Below the pieces are notes generated by a model that saw nothing but the letters and a program-made list of their open reading frames with translations, was not told the DNA's origin and searched no databases. Positions 31,801-40,852 of a stretch of DNA of 64,000 nt are shown in pieces (the stretch's first letter is position 1; each line of letters opens with the position of its first letter). A program made the translations under genes and the position numbers. Source of the stretch: Phycisphaerales bacterium (GTDB lineage: Bacteria > Planctomycetota > Phycisphaerae > Phycisphaerales > UBA1924); contig JAJDCZ010000025.1 in the NCBI GenBank assembly GCA_029260555.1, forward strand, positions 1-64,000, given 5' to 3'.

Positions 31801-33541
31801 CGTCAGACTCCCATACGAATGCGCCGCCTTCACTCAACCCGTCAAGTGGATTGGTGTGCAGGAAGATCTTTGGATCACAGCACAAGACGGTGTCGATGTG
31901 ACGCAGATCGCAGTTGATGCGAACCCGCTCTGGAGCCACCACCAGGAAGTACGATGTCGGGGCACCTTTTTTTTCTGAGCCGTACTTCGGGTTGGCGCTG
32001 ATATGCAAGACTTCACGAGGCTGACCGAACTCGTCCTTGGCCTGTTCTCGTGCTGCGACGGCTTCGCCAAGGTCGCCGATGATCCCGCTGAGATTCTTGC
32101 CTGTCGTGATCATGCCCCAGCCTCCAATGGAGTGAAGGCGAATCGCAATGGCTCCCTCAGGCAGCAGCGAGGGAGTCTCATCTGCAGCCACGGCGTAAGG
32201 GTGGTTTATCCCGAGAACGAAGTCTGTCACGCCGTCGGCTGCTCCTTGTCCATCCTGGCGTTTACGATCTTCAAGGACATATTCATACGCTCCAATGATG
32301 TGTTCTGGACGGAAATCACGCGATCCCAAGCCATAGACACCGGTGAAGATGTGAGGTATATCCGACTCAGCAATGGAAGTCAGGTCACGCCGGTGTGGGT
32401 GACCCTCGTGAACGCACGATTTGGATAAAGCTGCACGGATGTCACGGGCGAGAGGATTGTCGCTGGCGAGAGGCTCATCTGTCCGTTCGAGGATGATGCA
32501 GTTTTTCTTGCCGATGAGCGCCTCTACAACCGCATTGGTCGGGAATGGACGCAGCACATTGATATGCACCGATCCGACTTTGGCTCCACGCGTCTTGCGG
32601 AGGTGATCGACAGCCGCCTCGATGTTTTCAGCAGCTGATCCAAGTGTGACAAACACGCACTCAGCATCATCCGTCTTGTACTTTGAAACAAGCCCATATT
32701 TGCGACCTGTCAGGCGGGCAAACTCTGCATACGAATCTTCGAGAAACCCCAGGATCGGCTCGGCGAAGTTGTTACGACGGGCCACTACGCCGTTCATGTA
32801 GTGTTCCTGATTCTGCACCGGGCCGATAAGCACGGGGTTCTCCAGATCGATCACGCGAGGAATGCGCCTTCGTGTCGGACCAAACAGCTCTCGCTGGGCA
32901 TCTGTTGGGCAATCAATAATGTCGTCAGCAGCACCAATGAACTCGCGGAGCAGCCCCGCTTCGTGTTTGAGAAAAGTGCGATCAAGATGAGAAGTGAGAA
33001 AGCCGTCCTGGATGTTGATGCCGGGTGTGAGTGTCTGCTCTGTGACCCGGCGGAGGATCACCGCCTGGTCAGCAGCTTGCTGGGCATCCTTGGCAAAGAG
33101 CATGATCCAGCCCGTATCGAGGGCTGCGTAGATATCGTCGTGGCCACAGTGAACATTGAGCGCGTGCTTTGTCAGGGCGCGGGCGGAGACTTCCAGCACC
33201 ATCGATGAGAGCTTGCCCGGTGCGTGGTAATACTGCTCAAGCCCGTAGACCAGCCCCTGGCCCGATGTGAAGTTCACGACGCGTTTGCCGGTTGTCGAAA
33301 GGGCGATGGCACCACCTTGAGCTGCGTGCTCGCCTTCGGTTTCGATGGCCAGCTTTGGCCAGCCGAAGACATTGAGCTTGCCCTCAGCACTTGACATTTG
33401 AAAGTCCTCGCCCATCTCCGTCGAAGGCGTGATGGGGTAGAAGACTCCGCCGTCGGCGATTCTGGCTTCGGTGTGGTAGGAAACGAGGTGGTTGCCATTG
33501 GTTGTGATTCGAATGCCGGGGTATTGTGGTTTGGAGGTCAT
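28868..33541 (-). CDS. nifJ: Large fused pyruvate:ferredoxin (flavodoxin) oxidoreductase
   Basis: The enzyme oxidises pyruvate with CoA to acetyl-CoA and CO2 and reduces ferredoxin or flavodoxin. At 1557 residues it is much longer than the usual 1170-1230. Order seen: pyrimidine-binding domain at the N terminus (S-Y-H-T-E-A-R-I-A-D-G-G near 22-33), gamma-type domain near 460-720 (S-I-G-G-W-G-M), two 4Fe-4S sites near 780 (C-T-Q-C-M-E-C) and 910 (C-K-G-C-G-E-C), then the thiamine-diphosphate domain (C-G-D-G-A-C-A-G-C-G near 990 and G-G-D-G-A-M-G-D-I-G near 1220). About 120 residues separate the two iron-sulfur motifs, more than usual. The last 200 or so residues form an extra helical region. 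GGAAGGG before the ATG at 33541 supports the start. Confidence 0.88.
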   Translation of the reverse strand: MTSKPQYPGIRITTNGNHLVSYHTEARIADGGVFYPITPSTEMGEDFQMSSAEGKLNVFGWPKLAIETEGEHAAQGGAIALSTTGKRVVNFTSGQGLVYGLEQYYHAPGKLSSMVLEVSARALTKHALNVHCGHDDIYAALDTGWIMLFAKDAQQAADQAVILRRVTEQTLTPGINIQDGFLTSHLDRTFLKHEAGLLREFIGAADDIIDCPTDAQRELFGPTRRRIPRVIDLENPVLIGPVQNQEHYMNGVVARRNNFAEPILGFLEDSYAEFARLTGRKYGLVSKYKTDDAECVFVTLGSAAENIEAAVDHLRKTRGAKVGSVHINVLRPFPTNAVVEALIGKKNCIILERTDEPLASDNPLARDIRAALSKSCVHEGHPHRRDLTSIAESDIPHIFTGVYGLGSRDFRPEHIIGAYEYVLEDRKRQDGQGAADGVTDFVLGINHPYAVAADETPSLLPEGAIAIRLHSIGGWGMITTGKNLSGIIGDLGEAVAAREQAKDEFGQPREVLHISANPKYGSEKKGAPTSYFLVVAPERVRINCDLRHIDTVLCCDPKIFLHTNPLDGLSEGGAFVWESDESPDLAWERIPQKHRAEILEKKIRVYILNGFRIAREATNRPDLQLRMQGNAFLGAFFQVSSFLKDYKIADVHFRQVVHDQYVKKFGRLGRAVVDSNMEVMTKGFEQTREIVYGEIDAPDRSSMRGPTLLTLNGTKTQKPEVESTRAPMQSVEYFDKEFRAGLGYDQPASPLSSIGLVAAATGATGSKYVARRQTPIFIAENCTQCMECIAVCPDTAMPNTAQKIGSVLETAIRNYVSEIPQREALLRALPDIESGVRAKMSEVVAAKGDQPFSDIVRETINTIPGISSAALNELGMILDILPMAYVKSHSIFKVLEKKSPGDGGLFSIFISDRCKGCGECVVACGNHDALRMVPETEDVNARHLSAETFLETLAETPEQYLGLYNSEHPDDSKAAVLRNHLMTRRNYEAMVCGDGACAGCGEKSVLRSVATITEAYMRPIFHAKADRLEAKADQLEKNGVAHLERLAKASQTEYERFRRAVAHLVMGFGGESDKDMDDRLAQRDEITNAEIISALAAVMREDAHRHRDLQAVDGRLDNGMAVMAMGAHTGCNSVYGSTPPNNPHPYPWMNSLFQDGATISWLMGESFIIDHARRSVIPERLATALLEREKHVLSEDDYFSLNHLNDTRMTDQETIELPKVWAIGGDGAMGDIGYQNVSKVVLQNRPNVKLLMLDTQVYSNTGGQNSDSSPMPGGFDMNQFGAATQGKMTEKKSVAETLTLGHGSPFVAQVSVANAAKLYKAILDALVYRGTAFFQCFTTCQPEHGVADDMAMIQARRIRDSRGMPEFTFNSGHSENYTEAMNLKGNPALDKDWWSDRFKSTKESFRYTVAHWATTEARFRRHFKKVDEKQIQSMRHLDDMLPCLLQDDIVNRRHLDIEHRAFVPEFEVYIEVEKDGSEISYMSLSRQLVLFCVERRKAWRMLQSRSGIVNQEHQAQQALLNKVDNGDISLEELRNHANELLQTELELLTEQHKLASV

Positions 33542-33827
33542 CTTGCCCTTCCTGGTCTACCGAGGGCGCAGCCTCGAACGAATGCCGGACGATCGGCAGC
33601 CACTTCGGCGGTGCCGTCTCCGGGTAATTTGCCGACAGGCTGACTCGCTTGCGCAAGCCTTTAAAGCCTGCCGGATAGTGTGCATTCTATCCGCTTCAGA
33701 TAAGAACGGCAGTAAGCATGGCGATCTGTTCGAGATTAGGAATTCCAGCAGCTCATGCTATTTGTCTTGCCGTCTTGGGCTGTCTTGAGTATGATGTTAA
33801 GTCCAGCAATTGAAAAGGAGTCGAACC

Positions 33828-34553
33828 ATGTCAAACTCTGGTCATCAGCTCCCGGATATCCGTCTTTATGATGGTGAAGGCGATTTACTCCTTCAAGCAG
33901 ATCAGCGTGCCGACTGTGTGATGATGCTGCCTTTGGGCGATCCCCGTGGCGTCAGTACAGATCGCGATCGCATTCGTATTCAATGGGGACAACACTTGCT
34001 GACTGACCTGGTCGCAGGCCGGTACAGGACGGTGGTATGTGCCGTCAACGATGTTGATAACACGCATGGCATCATCGGTAATCTTCTGAATATCGTCCCC
34101 ACCAGCCAATGGGATGTGAAGGCTGCGACCGCTTATTCTCATATGTTTCATGAGTCGGTGGCGGTTCACGCGCCGCACGATCATGAGCCATACATCCTCA
34201 AGTTTGATCTCGATCGGCTCCTGGTCATGGCGATTTTACGGCCGCGTGATCAGGAATATTTCACACTGAGTGATCTGACACGAGGTTTTCAGACTGTCAC
34301 AAAGATGCTGGCGGGTCGCCGTGAGCGGTGGCCGGTGGCCAGTGTGTCGTTCCTTGGCGCAAAGTCCAACCGCCTTGTTGATGATGAAGGCCAAGAGCCA
34401 TCGTTTGAATCGGTGCTGCGGGTTATGTTCGATGCGGGATACCGTGGCGATGTCTACCCGTCACTCGGCATGTGGGAACTCGCCCCGACAGGGGTTTTTG
34501 CAAGCTATCCATTCCCCGAGAGCCTTGATGTGATGCGCGAAGGCGGGTATTGA
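33828..34553 (+). CDS. Conserved-looking protein of unknown function beside the oxidoreductase
   Basis: I do not recognise this 241-residue protein. It has no signal peptide and no membrane segment. A His-rich stretch, H-M-F-H-E-S-V-A-V-H-A-P-H-D-H near residues 99-113, could bind a metal. Otherwise it has mixed alpha/beta character with several conserved-looking patterns such as M-M-L-P-L-G-D-P-R-G near 36-45 and V-N-D-V-D-N-T-H-G-I near 71-80. AAGGAG 7-8 bases upstream makes the ATG at 33828 the likely start; the frame is open 18 bases further up. It stands alone on the plus strand between nifJ and nuoN, divergent from nifJ. No function is assigned. Confidence 0.75.
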   Translation: MSNSGHQLPDIRLYDGEGDLLLQADQRADCVMMLPLGDPRGVSTDRDRIRIQWGQHLLTDLVAGRYRTVVCAVNDVDNTHGIIGNLLNIVPTSQWDVKAATAYSHMFHESVAVHAPHDHEPYILKFDLDRLLVMAILRPRDQEYFTLSDLTRGFQTVTKMLAGRRERWPVASVSFLGAKSNRLVDDEGQEPSFESVLRVMFDAGYRGDVYPSLGMWELAPTGVFASYPFPESLDVMREGGY

Positions 34554-34616
34554 ACCACGCCTAGTGCCAGTCGCACAGTTCTGCATGGAAAAATATGAAT
34601 AGCGGAAGCATTAGCA

Positions 34617-36023
34617 TTAATTGATGGCTTTTGCTGCTGCTTCTGCAAGCTCCCAGAGCAGCCTTGGGTAGATCCCCATGACCAGCACCAAAGTCATGCC
34701 AAGGCCAGCAGCAATTGCCGTTGCTGGTGATACCTTGATCGCCGTCTCATCTGCCGGTGGCGTGAGGTATGCCTCCTTGATGATGCGAAGATAGTAGTAG
34801 AGGCTCACCGTTGCATTGATCGCGCCGATCAGCACAAGCCAGAGCAGGTCGCTCTTGATCGCTGCGGAGAACAGGAACCACTTGCCCATGAAACCAGAGG
34901 TCGGTGGAATCCCCGCCAGGCCGAACATGCCCACGAGAAGCGTTGCAGCCAAAAGCGGTGAACGCTGATACAGACCTGCGATGCTGCTCTTGGTCGGGTT
35001 GCTGCCATCTGCTCCCAGCACACACACGACGAGGAAGGCGCAGAACACGATCGGCACATAGATGACCGCATAGTAGATCGCCGAAGCTACACCCATCGAC
35101 GAAAAGCTGACAAGGCCTATCAGGATGTACCCTGCCTGAGCGACCGTGGAGTATGCGAGAACCCTCTTGATGTCGTTCTGCACTATGGCTGCCAGGTTGC
35201 CGACTGTCATCGATGCCACGCACAGGACGAGCAAGGCGTTAACCAGACTGTCATGAGCTGGAATCGCAAGAAAGAGCAGGCGAGCAATGACACCCACAGC
35301 TGCTACCTTTGAAGCCGTGCCTATGAATGTGACTGCTTCATGAGGCGCGCCCTGATAGGTATCAGGTGCCCATGCATGGAACGGGAATACCGCCAGCTTG
35401 AATAGCACACCCGACAGGGCGAGCAGTACACCAATCACCATCAAAGGCGTTGGCTGGGTTGCGATGATCTCTGACAACAGTGTCGAACGAGCTACGCCGA
35501 AGATGAGACTGATGCCAAAGAGCGTTACTGCTGATGAAGCAGCACCGAAGAGTACATATTTCGCTGCGGCTTCGCTGCCTTCGCGTTGCCGCTTATTCAG
35601 GGCTGCGAGGATATACAAGCCATACGCGGACAACTCAAGAGCGACATAGAGCGTGATCAACTCAGTTGCGCTCACCATCATCATCATGCCGACAGCGGAG
35701 AAGAACAGGAACATCGGAAAATCGATGCGCGAATGTTCACGCACACTTCCCGGGTTTCCTGCGATCAGGACCGACAGAAACAGTCCTGTAGTAATCCCCA
35801 CCTTCAGCAGCTGCGAAAACGCATCGACGCGGTATATCCCAGGAAAGAACGGCTCCCCCGCTGCCCCCAGCCATGCGATCGACATCGCAACACCCAGAAT
35901 GGCCATGATGACGCTGGCAATCCAATTGACACGGTAAGAGCTGCCGATCACCGACAGCACGAACGCCACGATAGCCCCAAGAAGAACCACAGCTTCGGGT
36001 ACAAAGAGAGTGAGGTCGCCCAT
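34617..36023 (-). CDS. nuoN: NADH dehydrogenase subunit N
   Basis: NuoN is one of three antiporter-like, proton-pumping subunits in the membrane arm of complex I. The 468-residue product has about 14 hydrophobic helices. Family signatures include T-L-Y-V-A-L-E-L-S-A-Y near 123-133, with the conserved Glu, F-H-A-W-A-P-D-T-Y-Q-G-A near 216-227, F-I-G-T-A-S-K-V-A-A near 232-241, with the Lys, and L-A-Y-S-T-V-A-Q-A-G near 288-297. It is the last gene of the nuo operon, starting three bases after the nuoM stop, and no clear terminator follows its stop at 34617. Confidence 0.95.
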   Translation of the reverse strand: MGDLTLFVPEAVVLLGAIVAFVLSVIGSSYRVNWIASVIMAILGVAMSIAWLGAAGEPFFPGIYRVDAFSQLLKVGITTGLFLSVLIAGNPGSVREHSRIDFPMFLFFSAVGMMMMVSATELITLYVALELSAYGLYILAALNKRQREGSEAAAKYVLFGAASSAVTLFGISLIFGVARSTLLSEIIATQPTPLMVIGVLLALSGVLFKLAVFPFHAWAPDTYQGAPHEAVTFIGTASKVAAVGVIARLLFLAIPAHDSLVNALLVLCVASMTVGNLAAIVQNDIKRVLAYSTVAQAGYILIGLVSFSSMGVASAIYYAVIYVPIVFCAFLVVCVLGADGSNPTKSSIAGLYQRSPLLAATLLVGMFGLAGIPPTSGFMGKWFLFSAAIKSDLLWLVLIGAINATVSLYYYLRIIKEAYLTPPADETAIKVSPATAIAAGLGMTLVLVMGIYPRLLWELAEAAAKAIN

Positions 36024-36026
36024 CGC

Positions 36027-37502
36027 TTATTGCCCTCCCGCCACGGCTGTTCGAATCATGTCGAGAATCAGGCTTGGATAAAAACCAAAAAGCAGCAGCA
36101 CACCAACAAGGATCGCGCGCGGCCAGATGGCAACAGACTTGACTCGAATGTCCACAAGCTTCTCCCAGTCGGGGTTGCGTGGGCCAAACATCGCCTTGCC
36201 GAAAACTCGCAGGACATACGCAGCTGTAAACACCAGACCCGCAATCGCAAAGACCCCGAGAACCGGGAAGGTCTTGATCGCTGCGATGAACACGAGCAGT
36301 TCTGCCCAGAAACTGGCAAACCCGGGTACACCCATGCCACACATGGCAGCCATGATGAAGAATGACCCCGCCAGTGGAACCTGGCTTACCAGCCCCCCGA
36401 AATGCCGAATATCGCGGTCGTGGGTCTGGTCGTAAATGAATCCAACTGAGGAGAAGAACAGCGCAGTCATGATGCCATGCGCAAACATCTGGAAAATGGC
36501 ACCATCAAGCCCAGCCTGGGCTGCATCGCCACCAGCAGCCCAGATGTTCAGGCCGAGCAGGACAATACCCATATGCGACACGCTTGAGAACCCGATGACA
36601 TATTTAAAGTCGTTTTGCCGCATGGCTACGAATGCGCCGTAGACGATACCGATCGTGGCAAACAAAGCGAACGACGGCGCCCAGTAGGCTGCGCCTTCGG
36701 GCAAAATGGTCATAGCAACACGGAAGATGCCAAATGCGCCGAGCTTCATCAGCACACCAGCATGCAGCATGGAGACTGCAGTTGGAGCCGCAACATGGCC
36801 TGTTGGCGACCAGCTGTGGAATGGGAACATGCCTGCAAGAATACCGAAACCGATATACAGGAACGGGTAGATGAAAATCTGAAACTCTCGCTCAAAGTTT
36901 CCGCTGGCTGCGAGTTGAACAATGTTCCAGTTCCCGATTCCCCCGTGCGTATACAAAGCTATCAGCCCCGGGAAGAGCAGCGCACTGCCCGCCATCAGGT
37001 AGATCGTCAGCTTCATCGCTGAGTACTCTTTACGCGTACTGCCCCAGATGGCGATCAGCGGATACATCGGCAGCACCGCTACTTCGTAGAAGAAAAAGAA
37101 CGAGACGAGATCGAGCGAGATAAAAACACCAAATACACCGATGACAAGCGCAGCCATGAAGGCGAAGTATTCCTTGACGCGTTTTTCCAGACTCCACATC
37201 GAAAGCACACCAGTGAAAAACACCAGTGCTGTCAGCATGCTAAGTACGACACCCGCGCCATCCACCGCCACCGTGTAGTGGATACCAAGAGTTGGAACCC
37301 AGGGATAGTCCTCCAGCATCTGGTAGCCGCCTGCACTGCGGTCGTACTGCATCCAGACCACAATCGCCAGAACCACGCTGGCAAAACCGCACAGGGCGTT
37401 GACAATCTTGATCGCCTTGTGGTGCCGCCCCGGCAAAAGCAGTGTTGCAACGAGCGCTACCACTGGGCACAGGAGCATCATGGTGAGAAGCGAACTGGTC
37501 AT
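36027..37502 (-). CDS. nuoM: NADH dehydrogenase subunit M
   Basis: NuoM is an antiporter-like proton-pumping membrane subunit. At 491 residues it has about 14 helices. Conserved motifs are F-F-F-Y-E-V-A-V-L-P-M-Y near 134-145, with the pump Glu, F-P-F-H-S-W-S-P-T-G-H-V-A-A-P-T-A-V-S near 224-242, and H-A-G-V-L-M-K-L-G-A-F-G near 245-256, with the conserved Lys. It follows nuoL by 22 bases in the operon and precedes nuoN. Confidence 0.95.
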   Translation of the reverse strand: MTSSLLTMMLLCPVVALVATLLLPGRHHKAIKIVNALCGFASVVLAIVVWMQYDRSAGGYQMLEDYPWVPTLGIHYTVAVDGAGVVLSMLTALVFFTGVLSMWSLEKRVKEYFAFMAALVIGVFGVFISLDLVSFFFFYEVAVLPMYPLIAIWGSTRKEYSAMKLTIYLMAGSALLFPGLIALYTHGGIGNWNIVQLAASGNFEREFQIFIYPFLYIGFGILAGMFPFHSWSPTGHVAAPTAVSMLHAGVLMKLGAFGIFRVAMTILPEGAAYWAPSFALFATIGIVYGAFVAMRQNDFKYVIGFSSVSHMGIVLLGLNIWAAGGDAAQAGLDGAIFQMFAHGIMTALFFSSVGFIYDQTHDRDIRHFGGLVSQVPLAGSFFIMAAMCGMGVPGFASFWAELLVFIAAIKTFPVLGVFAIAGLVFTAAYVLRVFGKAMFGPRNPDWEKLVDIRVKSVAIWPRAILVGVLLLFGFYPSLILDMIRTAVAGGQ

Positions 37503-37524
37503 GAGAAGTCAGTCAATCCTTCCG

Positions 37525-39414
37525 TTAGCTAAGACCCAGATAGAACACGAGGACCGCAACAAGAACGAATGCAGTGCCGACATAAAACTGGAGTCGGCCT
37601 GAGTGAGCCTTGGCCATCTGGCTGCCAGCAGCAACCGTTCCCTGGCCGAGTTTGTCTGCTCCACCATCAAAGCCTCGAGTCTCAGCGCCGAACATGAGCT
37701 TGGCAAAGCCAACCGCCAGACGGACGAAGACAGCTTTGTACACCGTGTCGATGAACCAGCGATTTTCAAAGAGCGTTCTGGCTGCGGGCAAGCGGGCAAT
37801 AAACCCGACCTGCCGGGCACCTTTTCTTCCAAAGTCGAGCCATGCCAAAACCACTCCGAGAAGGGCGATCACAATTGCGGGAGCCATCTCAGCCAGGGCT
37901 GGGTGATGAATATGCTCGATCAGCAGCGTGTGTCCGATGCGGTTCCCCAGGAACCCAGCCCCGAGAGTGCCGAGTGTCAACGCGATGATCGGCCCCACGA
38001 TCTGCCATGGCTCTGCTGGCCCATGATCCTCGTCATGAGCATCTGCGTGCTGCGATCCTGCGGGCTCTTCCTCGATCGCCTCAGAGTCAATACCTGGACG
38101 GAGGATCAGGAAGACCATCCGAAATGTGTAATACGCCGTTAAGAACGCAGCAGCATACGCACCGATACGGAAGATGAGATTCTCAGGCCCGTGCAGCGAA
38201 CCAATGATCTGTTCCTTGGAGAAAAAGCCCGCCAGCGGCGGAATACCCGCCAAAGCTGCCCCGCCTACGACAAGACCAATGGTGGTGATCTTCATTTTCC
38301 CGGCTGCACCAGCCCGGCCCATCGCCACCATGTCGTTAGTGCCAAACTTGTGGATGTATGACCCAGCACAAAGAAAGAGCAGAGCCTTGAAGAATGCGTG
38401 TGTTGTCAAGTGGAAAAAACCAGCGAACAAGCTGCCCGCAGCCAAACCCATGAGCATGAACCCAAGCTGACTGATCGACGAAAATGCGAGAACCCGCTTC
38501 ATATCTCTCGCCACCATAGCCATGGTGGAAGAGAGCAACGCGGTGGTTGTTGCAATGATCAACACGAAGCGCATGGTGCCTGGTGCATCAAGGAACAGCT
38601 CGTGGAATCGAACCACCAGAAACACACCTGCTGCAACCATCGTTGCTGAGTGGAGCAAGGCACTGACTGGTGTCGGGCCCTCCATCGCGTCGGGCAACCA
38701 TGTGTGCAACGGGAATTGTGCACTTTTGCCGATCACGCCAATGAACAGAAGCGTTGCGATCAACTCGATACGGCCGGGAGCGATGGACTCAGGTAATCCC
38801 TCGCCTGCAAATATCTGTGTGATGCGTACAACATCCAGTGTGCCCACAGTCTGAAAGAGCAGGATCAGGCCAATAAACAGCCCGATGTCCCCGATGCGCG
38901 TCATGATAAACGCCTTCTTCGCAGCTGCCACCGCGGAAGGTTTCTCGTACCAGAACCCGATCAACAGGAATGAAGCAAGCCCGACCAGCTCCCAGAAAAT
39001 AAACATCTGGAGGAGATTCGAGGCAAAGACAAACAGAAGCATGGACCATTCAAACAAGGCTAAAAACGCAAAGAACCTCCCGCGCCCGGGGTCATGCGAC
39101 ATATACGAAAGCGAGTAAATCTGGATGCAGAAGGTTATCAGCGCGACAACCGCCCCCATCATTCTGGTCCGGCCATCAAGCAACACGCCGAACTCGATGA
39201 CATGATCACCAATGACAAACCAGCGGGCACTGAACACTGTCCCATCCACCGGCCCGTTGAATAGCAACAAAGCTGCGCCAACGAGGGTAACCAGGCCGGA
39301 TATCAGCACGATCGACGATGCGACGGTGTGCTTTGAGCGAAAGCCGATCAACACGGTCGCAAACGCCACGAGGGGCGCCATCACGGTCAGCAGGGCAATG
39401 AGCTGGTGGTTCAT
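37525..39414 (-). CDS. nuoL: NADH dehydrogenase subunit L
   Basis: NuoL is the most distal pump subunit and carries a long lateral helix at its C terminus. The 629-residue length fits that form. Motifs are F-W-E-L-V-G-L-A-S-F-L-L-I-G near 138-151, with the conserved Glu, A-Q-F-P-L-H-T-W-L-P-D-A-M-E-G-P-T-P near 232-249, and H-S-A-T-M-V-A-A-G near 256-264. The region near 440-480 is charged and includes an H-A-D-A-H-D-E-D-H stretch that is unusual. It starts six bases after the nuoK stop. Confidence 0.95.
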   Translation of the reverse strand: MNHQLIALLTVMAPLVAFATVLIGFRSKHTVASSIVLISGLVTLVGAALLLFNGPVDGTVFSARWFVIGDHVIEFGVLLDGRTRMMGAVVALITFCIQIYSLSYMSHDPGRGRFFAFLALFEWSMLLFVFASNLLQMFIFWELVGLASFLLIGFWYEKPSAVAAAKKAFIMTRIGDIGLFIGLILLFQTVGTLDVVRITQIFAGEGLPESIAPGRIELIATLLFIGVIGKSAQFPLHTWLPDAMEGPTPVSALLHSATMVAAGVFLVVRFHELFLDAPGTMRFVLIIATTTALLSSTMAMVARDMKRVLAFSSISQLGFMLMGLAAGSLFAGFFHLTTHAFFKALLFLCAGSYIHKFGTNDMVAMGRAGAAGKMKITTIGLVVGGAALAGIPPLAGFFSKEQIIGSLHGPENLIFRIGAYAAAFLTAYYTFRMVFLILRPGIDSEAIEEEPAGSQHADAHDEDHGPAEPWQIVGPIIALTLGTLGAGFLGNRIGHTLLIEHIHHPALAEMAPAIVIALLGVVLAWLDFGRKGARQVGFIARLPAARTLFENRWFIDTVYKAVFVRLAVGFAKLMFGAETRGFDGGADKLGQGTVAAGSQMAKAHSGRLQFYVGTAFVLVAVLVFYLGLS

Positions 39415-39420
39415 TCCGTG

Positions 39421-39726
39421 TTAGCCTTTCAGTTCCTTGAGGTCCTGAACATCGATGGCGGCCCGCTGGCGATACACAGTCAGTACGATCGAAAGCACGA
39501 TCGCCGCCTCTGCTGCTGCAAGCCCGATGATGAACAACACGATAATCTGACCAACCGCCGGGTCAGGCGCCAAGAAGTGATTGAACGCAAGAATGTTCAC
39601 ACTGACCGCGTTGAGCATCAGTTCGATGCCGATCAGGATTGCGATCAGATTGCGCCGGGCAAGCACGCCATACAAGCCGATACAGAACAGCACGAGGGCA
39701 AAGAGGATCCACGCTTCGAGTGTCAT
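39421..39726 (-). CDS. nuoK: NADH dehydrogenase subunit K
   Basis: NuoK is a small three-helix membrane subunit in the proton path. The 101-residue product has three hydrophobic segments and the conserved Glu in G-I-E-L-M-L-N-A-V near 33-41, with a second Glu in A-A-E-A-A-I near 69-74. Its start overlaps the nuoJ stop by four bases (ATGA), which indicates coupled translation in the operon. Confidence 0.96.
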   Translation of the reverse strand: MTLEAWILFALVLFCIGLYGVLARRNLIAILIGIELMLNAVSVNILAFNHFLAPDPAVGQIIVLFIIGLAAAEAAIVLSIVLTVYRQRAAIDVQDLKELKG

Positions 39727-40256
39727 GCGCCGCCCTCCTCATTGATTGCCGGATCTTCCCCTTCGTCATGACGAGAGGCGATCGAAATCGCGCCCACAAT
39801 CGCAACAAGCAGAACCACCGAGAGCAGCTCAAAGGCAACATTGAAATCGTTGAGTAATGCTCGGCCAATCGCCTGCACACTCCACGCAGATTCCATATCT
39901 TCAGGAGCCAACTCCATCAATGGGCCAAAATCTGAACCCACAACCACCCATGCCATGGCAATAAAGAACACGATGCTCACGATCCCAGCCAGCACCCGGC
40001 GTCGAGCACCCTCACCCGGTTCGTGCTTCCCGGTTGATGAAAGCATCACCGCAAAGATCATGGCGATGGTAATGCCACCGATGTAGATCAACACTTGCAT
40101 CGCTGCAACGAACGGCGTACTGAGCAGCAAGAATGCAAGGGCCAGCCCGCCCAGCGCGATGCCAAGACCGAAAATCGCATGCACAATGTTCTTCACGCTC
40201 ACCGCAACGACTGCGCCCGCTACGGATATCAACATGACCAGCCCGGCTGCAATCAT
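39723..40256 (-). CDS. nuoJ: NADH dehydrogenase subunit J
   Basis: NuoJ is a five-helix membrane subunit of complex I. The 177-residue product has the typical A-I-F-G-L-G-I-A-L-G-G-L-A-L-A segment near 28-42 and a strongly conserved V-L-I-Y-I-G-G-I near 56-63. The last part holds a further helix near 145-163 and a short acidic tail, which is common in NuoJ. It overlaps nuoI by four bases upstream and nuoK by four bases downstream. Confidence 0.93.
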   Translation of the reverse strand: MIAAGLVMLISVAGAVVAVSVKNIVHAIFGLGIALGGLALAFLLLSTPFVAAMQVLIYIGGITIAMIFAVMLSSTGKHEPGEGARRRVLAGIVSIVFFIAMAWVVVGSDFGPLMELAPEDMESAWSVQAIGRALLNDFNVAFELLSVVLLVAIVGAISIASRHDEGEDPAINEEGGA

Positions 40257-40852
40257 GAGTCTGCCTCCGAAGTGGTATCTGATTTCTCAGGTGAGGCTTC
40301 TTGTGACGCAGCCTCGCTCGCAGCCTTCTCAGCCTTGGCTTTGGCGACAGCTGCCTTCTTGGCTGCTTTTTCTGCAGCTTCCTTCGCCTCGATCGCGCGA
40401 CGCGTGGTCAGGTACTGCTCTTCAAAAGCCTCGTGAGGCTTGAGAAGGTCATAAACCCACTCACGCTCTTGCCCTGCATCGTCATAGATATTCGCCCATT
40501 CAAGCGTATCCGTCGGGCAAGTGTCAATACACAGCCCGCACAAACTGCAGAGCGCAAAGTCGATCTCAAACTCGCTTGCCCGCTTACCCTTGATGCCCTC
40601 GATCTTTCCCCCTTCGATCGTGATGCATGTCGACGGACAAATCTTCACGCACTGCATGCACGCTACACAGTCGTGTGATCCGCTCTCTTCAAAGCGGACG
40701 AGTTGAATCACGCTCCGGAATGCCTCTGGCAACTCTGGTTCGACATGGGGGTAAAGCTCGGTGACTGACTTGCCACCGATCTCTTTACCAGTGATACCAA
40801 GCCCGGTGAGGAGCGTTTTAAAGCCGCTGAAGATCGAGCCAAGGTAACTCAT
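40253..40852 (-). CDS. nuoI: NADH dehydrogenase subunit I (2 x 4Fe-4S)
   Basis: NuoI passes electrons through two 4Fe-4S clusters towards the quinone site. The 199-residue product shows C-V-A-C-M-Q-C-V-K-I-C-P near 61-72 and C-S-L-C-G-L-C-I-D-T-C-P near 99-110, both with full cysteine sets. The N terminus has the membrane-facing region of the family. After about residue 155 the protein has an Ala/Lys/Glu-rich tail of about 45 residues that is not part of the usual fold. The ATG at 40852 overlaps the nuoH stop by four bases; a longer upstream frame would run inside nuoH. Confidence 0.95.
   Translation of the reverse strand: MSYLGSIFSGFKTLLTGLGITGKEIGGKSVTELYPHVEPELPEAFRSVIQLVRFEESGSHDCVACMQCVKICPSTCITIEGGKIEGIKGKRASEFEIDFALCSLCGLCIDTCPTDTLEWANIYDDAGQEREWVYDLLKPHEAFEEQYLTTRRAIEAKEAAEKAAKKAAVAKAKAEKAASEAASQEASPEKSDTTSEADS

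Noticed and set aside
35586-36365. 259-codon plus-strand frame across the nuoN-nuoM junction
   Set aside because: Antisense to two firmly identified genes; rich in His, Arg and Gln as expected from a shadow frame.
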